NCBI RefSeq assembly: GCF_018069895.1
Contig: NZ_JAGQDH010000005.1
Span: forward strand, 1 to 64,000
Source: Roseovarius autotrophicus
Lineage (GTDB): Bacteria; Pseudomonadota; Alphaproteobacteria; Rhodobacterales; Rhodobacteraceae
Reading direction: 5' to 3'
Length of the DNA: 64,000 nucleotides
Part shown: piece by piece, positions 62,907-64,000 of the stretch
Layout: the number at the start of each line of letters is the position of its first letter
How positions within the stretch are numbered: the stretch's first letter is position 1
Position numbers and translations under genes: made by a program
Notes under the pieces: generated by a model
The model's input: only the letters and a program-made list of their open reading frames with translations
Database searches by the model: none
What the model was told of the DNA's origin: nothing

Positions 62907-64000
62907 TTACTGACCGACGCCGTAGCGCGCGGTCCAGTCCTCTTCCAGCCGGGTCATCCACGACGGCGGCGGCTGCGGGATGGTCGTGCCCAGTTCTTCC
63001 GCCGACAGGGTCGCGATGCCGCGCTCGATCGCATCAAAGCGCGCGCGGTCCTCGGGGTCGAGCCGGTCCATCGACAGCACCGTGCCGCTGCCCCAGACCA
63101 CCGGGTCGGCCTTGCGGGCCTGCGCCTCGGGCGACATCAGGAAATTCGCCACCACCATCGCGCCCGCCTTGGCACTTGCGTTATAGGGGATCGCCACGAA
63201 GCTGATGTTGCTGATGGTGCCGCCATCGAGGACATAGGTGCGCACCGTATCAGGCAGCTCGAAACTGGCGATGGCGTTCGAGGCCTCGTTGGGGTTAAAG
63301 CTGATCGCAAGGTCAATCTCGCCATCGTTCATGAGCTGGATCAGCCGGGGCCCTATCTGCGGATAGGCCGCACCGCCGCGCCAGAGGTTCGGGGTGATCT
63401 CATTGAGATACGCCCAGAGCGGGGCGGTCGTGGCGGCGTAGGCCTCTTCGGTCACGGGCTTTTCAAGCACCGCAGGATCGGGGGCAAGCTCCATCAGCGC
63501 CTGCTTGAGAAAGGTCGTTCCGAGGAAATCCGGCGGCTGCGGATAGGCAAAGCGGCCCGGATTGTCGCGCAGCCAGTCGCCCAGCGCGCGGATCGAGCGC
63601 GGCGGCGCATCAACCCGTGCGGTGTCATAGTAGAACACGACCTGGCTCTGGCTCCACGGGGCCTCTAGCCCGTCGGTCGGCACGGTGAAATCGACAATTG
63701 TGCCGGGGTTTCCCACCGGGTCTATGTATTGCCAGTTGGGCAGGTCCTCGACCCAGGGACCGAAAAACAGACCCTGTTCCTTCATCGCCGCGAAATTCTC
63801 GCCGTTGATCCAGATCAGATCGACCGCACCCCCCTCATCCTTGCCCGCCGATTTCTCGGCGATCACGCGGCTGACGGCCTCGGCGGTGTCGTTGAGCTTC
63901 ACATGCTCGATCCTGACGCCATAGCGCTCGGACACCGTGTCGCCGACCCAGGCGATATACTCATTGGTAGAGTTCCACCCGGCCCAGGCATGCCAATAGA
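62907..64000 (-). CDS. YnjB-type ABC transporter substrate-binding protein, 5' end outside the window
   Basis: The visible 364 residues are of a periplasmic binding protein. The coding frame continues through 64000, reading YWHAWAGWNSTNEYIAWVGD before the internal Val at 63935, so the true start and signal peptide lie to the right. The body has YnjB features: VDLIWINGENFAAMKEQGLF and FSQ-type strands near 230. It forms an operon with the YnjC- and YnjD-like genes downstream. The ligand is unknown. Confidence 0.9.
   Translation of the reverse strand, partial: YWHAWAGWNSTNEYIAWVGDTVSERYGVRIEHVKLNDTAEAVSRVIAEKSAGKDEGGAVDLIWINGENFAAMKEQGLFFGPWVEDLPNWQYIDPVGNPGTIVDFTVPTDGLEAPWSQSQVVFYYDTARVDAPPRSIRALGDWLRDNPGRFAYPQPPDFLGTTFLKQALMELAPDPAVLEKPVTEEAYAATTAPLWAYLNEITPNLWRGGAAYPQIGPRLIQLMNDGEIDLAISFNPNEASNAIASFELPDTVRTYVLDGGTISNISFVAIPYNASAKAGAMVVANFLMSPEAQARKADPVVWGSGTVLSMDRLDPEDRARFDAIERGIATLSAEELGTTIPQPPPSWMTRLEEDWTARYGVGQ

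Overview
This 64-kb window is G+C-rich chromosomal DNA of an alphaproteobacterium, most likely of the order Rhodobacterales (Rhodobacter/Roseobacter lineage). The evidence is the separate F0 ATP synthase operon with both b and b' subunits, a class I lysyl-tRNA synthetase, a cysteine-free L31, aerobic-type cobalamin genes (cobT, bluB, cobO), a TRAP transporter, and several small families typical of that order. No genus can be named from the sequence alone. Genes are dense: no gap exceeds 300 bases, both strands are used, and translational overlaps of the ATGA type are frequent. There is no CRISPR array, no rRNA and no intact mobile element. The only transposon trace I see is a probable 130-bp IS5-like remnant.

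Layout. 0.2-3.8 kb: copper efflux pump copA and its regulator cueR behind a recognisable CueR-type promoter, then two small lysine-tailed DNA-binding-like proteins. 3.8-9.4 kb: gamma-glutamyltransferase, an RNA methyltransferase, a 2-hydroxyacid dehydrogenase, an SH3 protein, tRNA-Gln, a small gene that looks frameshifted, and the IS remnant. 9.4-12.5 kb: an ArgE-like deacetylase and cobT. 12.5-18.4 kb: a catabolic operon (TRAP transporter DctPQM, amidase, 52-aa membrane protein, 2-hydroxyacid dehydrogenase) with a GntR-like operator upstream. 18.4-25.4 kb: a universal stress protein with an FNR-like box, small conserved proteins, a large beta-helix protein and a multicopper oxidase. 25.5-30.1 kb: Lol lipoprotein export genes, a UbiH-type hydroxylase and a second amidase.

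30.2-34.9 kb: a histidine cluster (hisB, hisH, hisA, hisF, hisE on the minus strand) interrupted by two oppositely oriented exported proteins, then tRNA-Gly. 35-42.9 kb: a Na/Pi cotransporter, a lipoprotein cytochrome c, lysS, a TerB-like protein, rpiA, rbfA, a hairpin repeat, truB and a DUF1643 gene. 43-48.2 kb: a membrane-protein quality-control operon (hflK, hflC, DUF2065, Do-type protease) downstream of gor. 48.4-51 kb: atpI-atpB-atpE-atpF'-atpF. 51-53.8 kb: an ArsR regulator overlapping a GT61 glycosyltransferase, and a LysR regulator. 54-60.5 kb: a translation block (ffh, rpsP, rimM, trmD, rplS, rpmE) holding chorismate mutase, bluB and cobO. 60.5-64 kb: a YnjBCD-type ABC transporter whose binding-protein gene runs off the right edge.

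Together the genes suggest a metabolically flexible aquatic or host-associated heterotroph that defends itself against copper, takes up small organic acids and makes or remodels cobalamin. The most unusual items are the repeat that supplies the start codon of its neighbour, the cobalamin genes inside the ribosomal block, the opposite-strand genes inside the his cluster, the amidase/hydroxyacid-dehydrogenase TRAP operon, and the apparently broken small gene beside the IS remnant. I did not find a clearly new multi-gene system. These are leads, not proofs.
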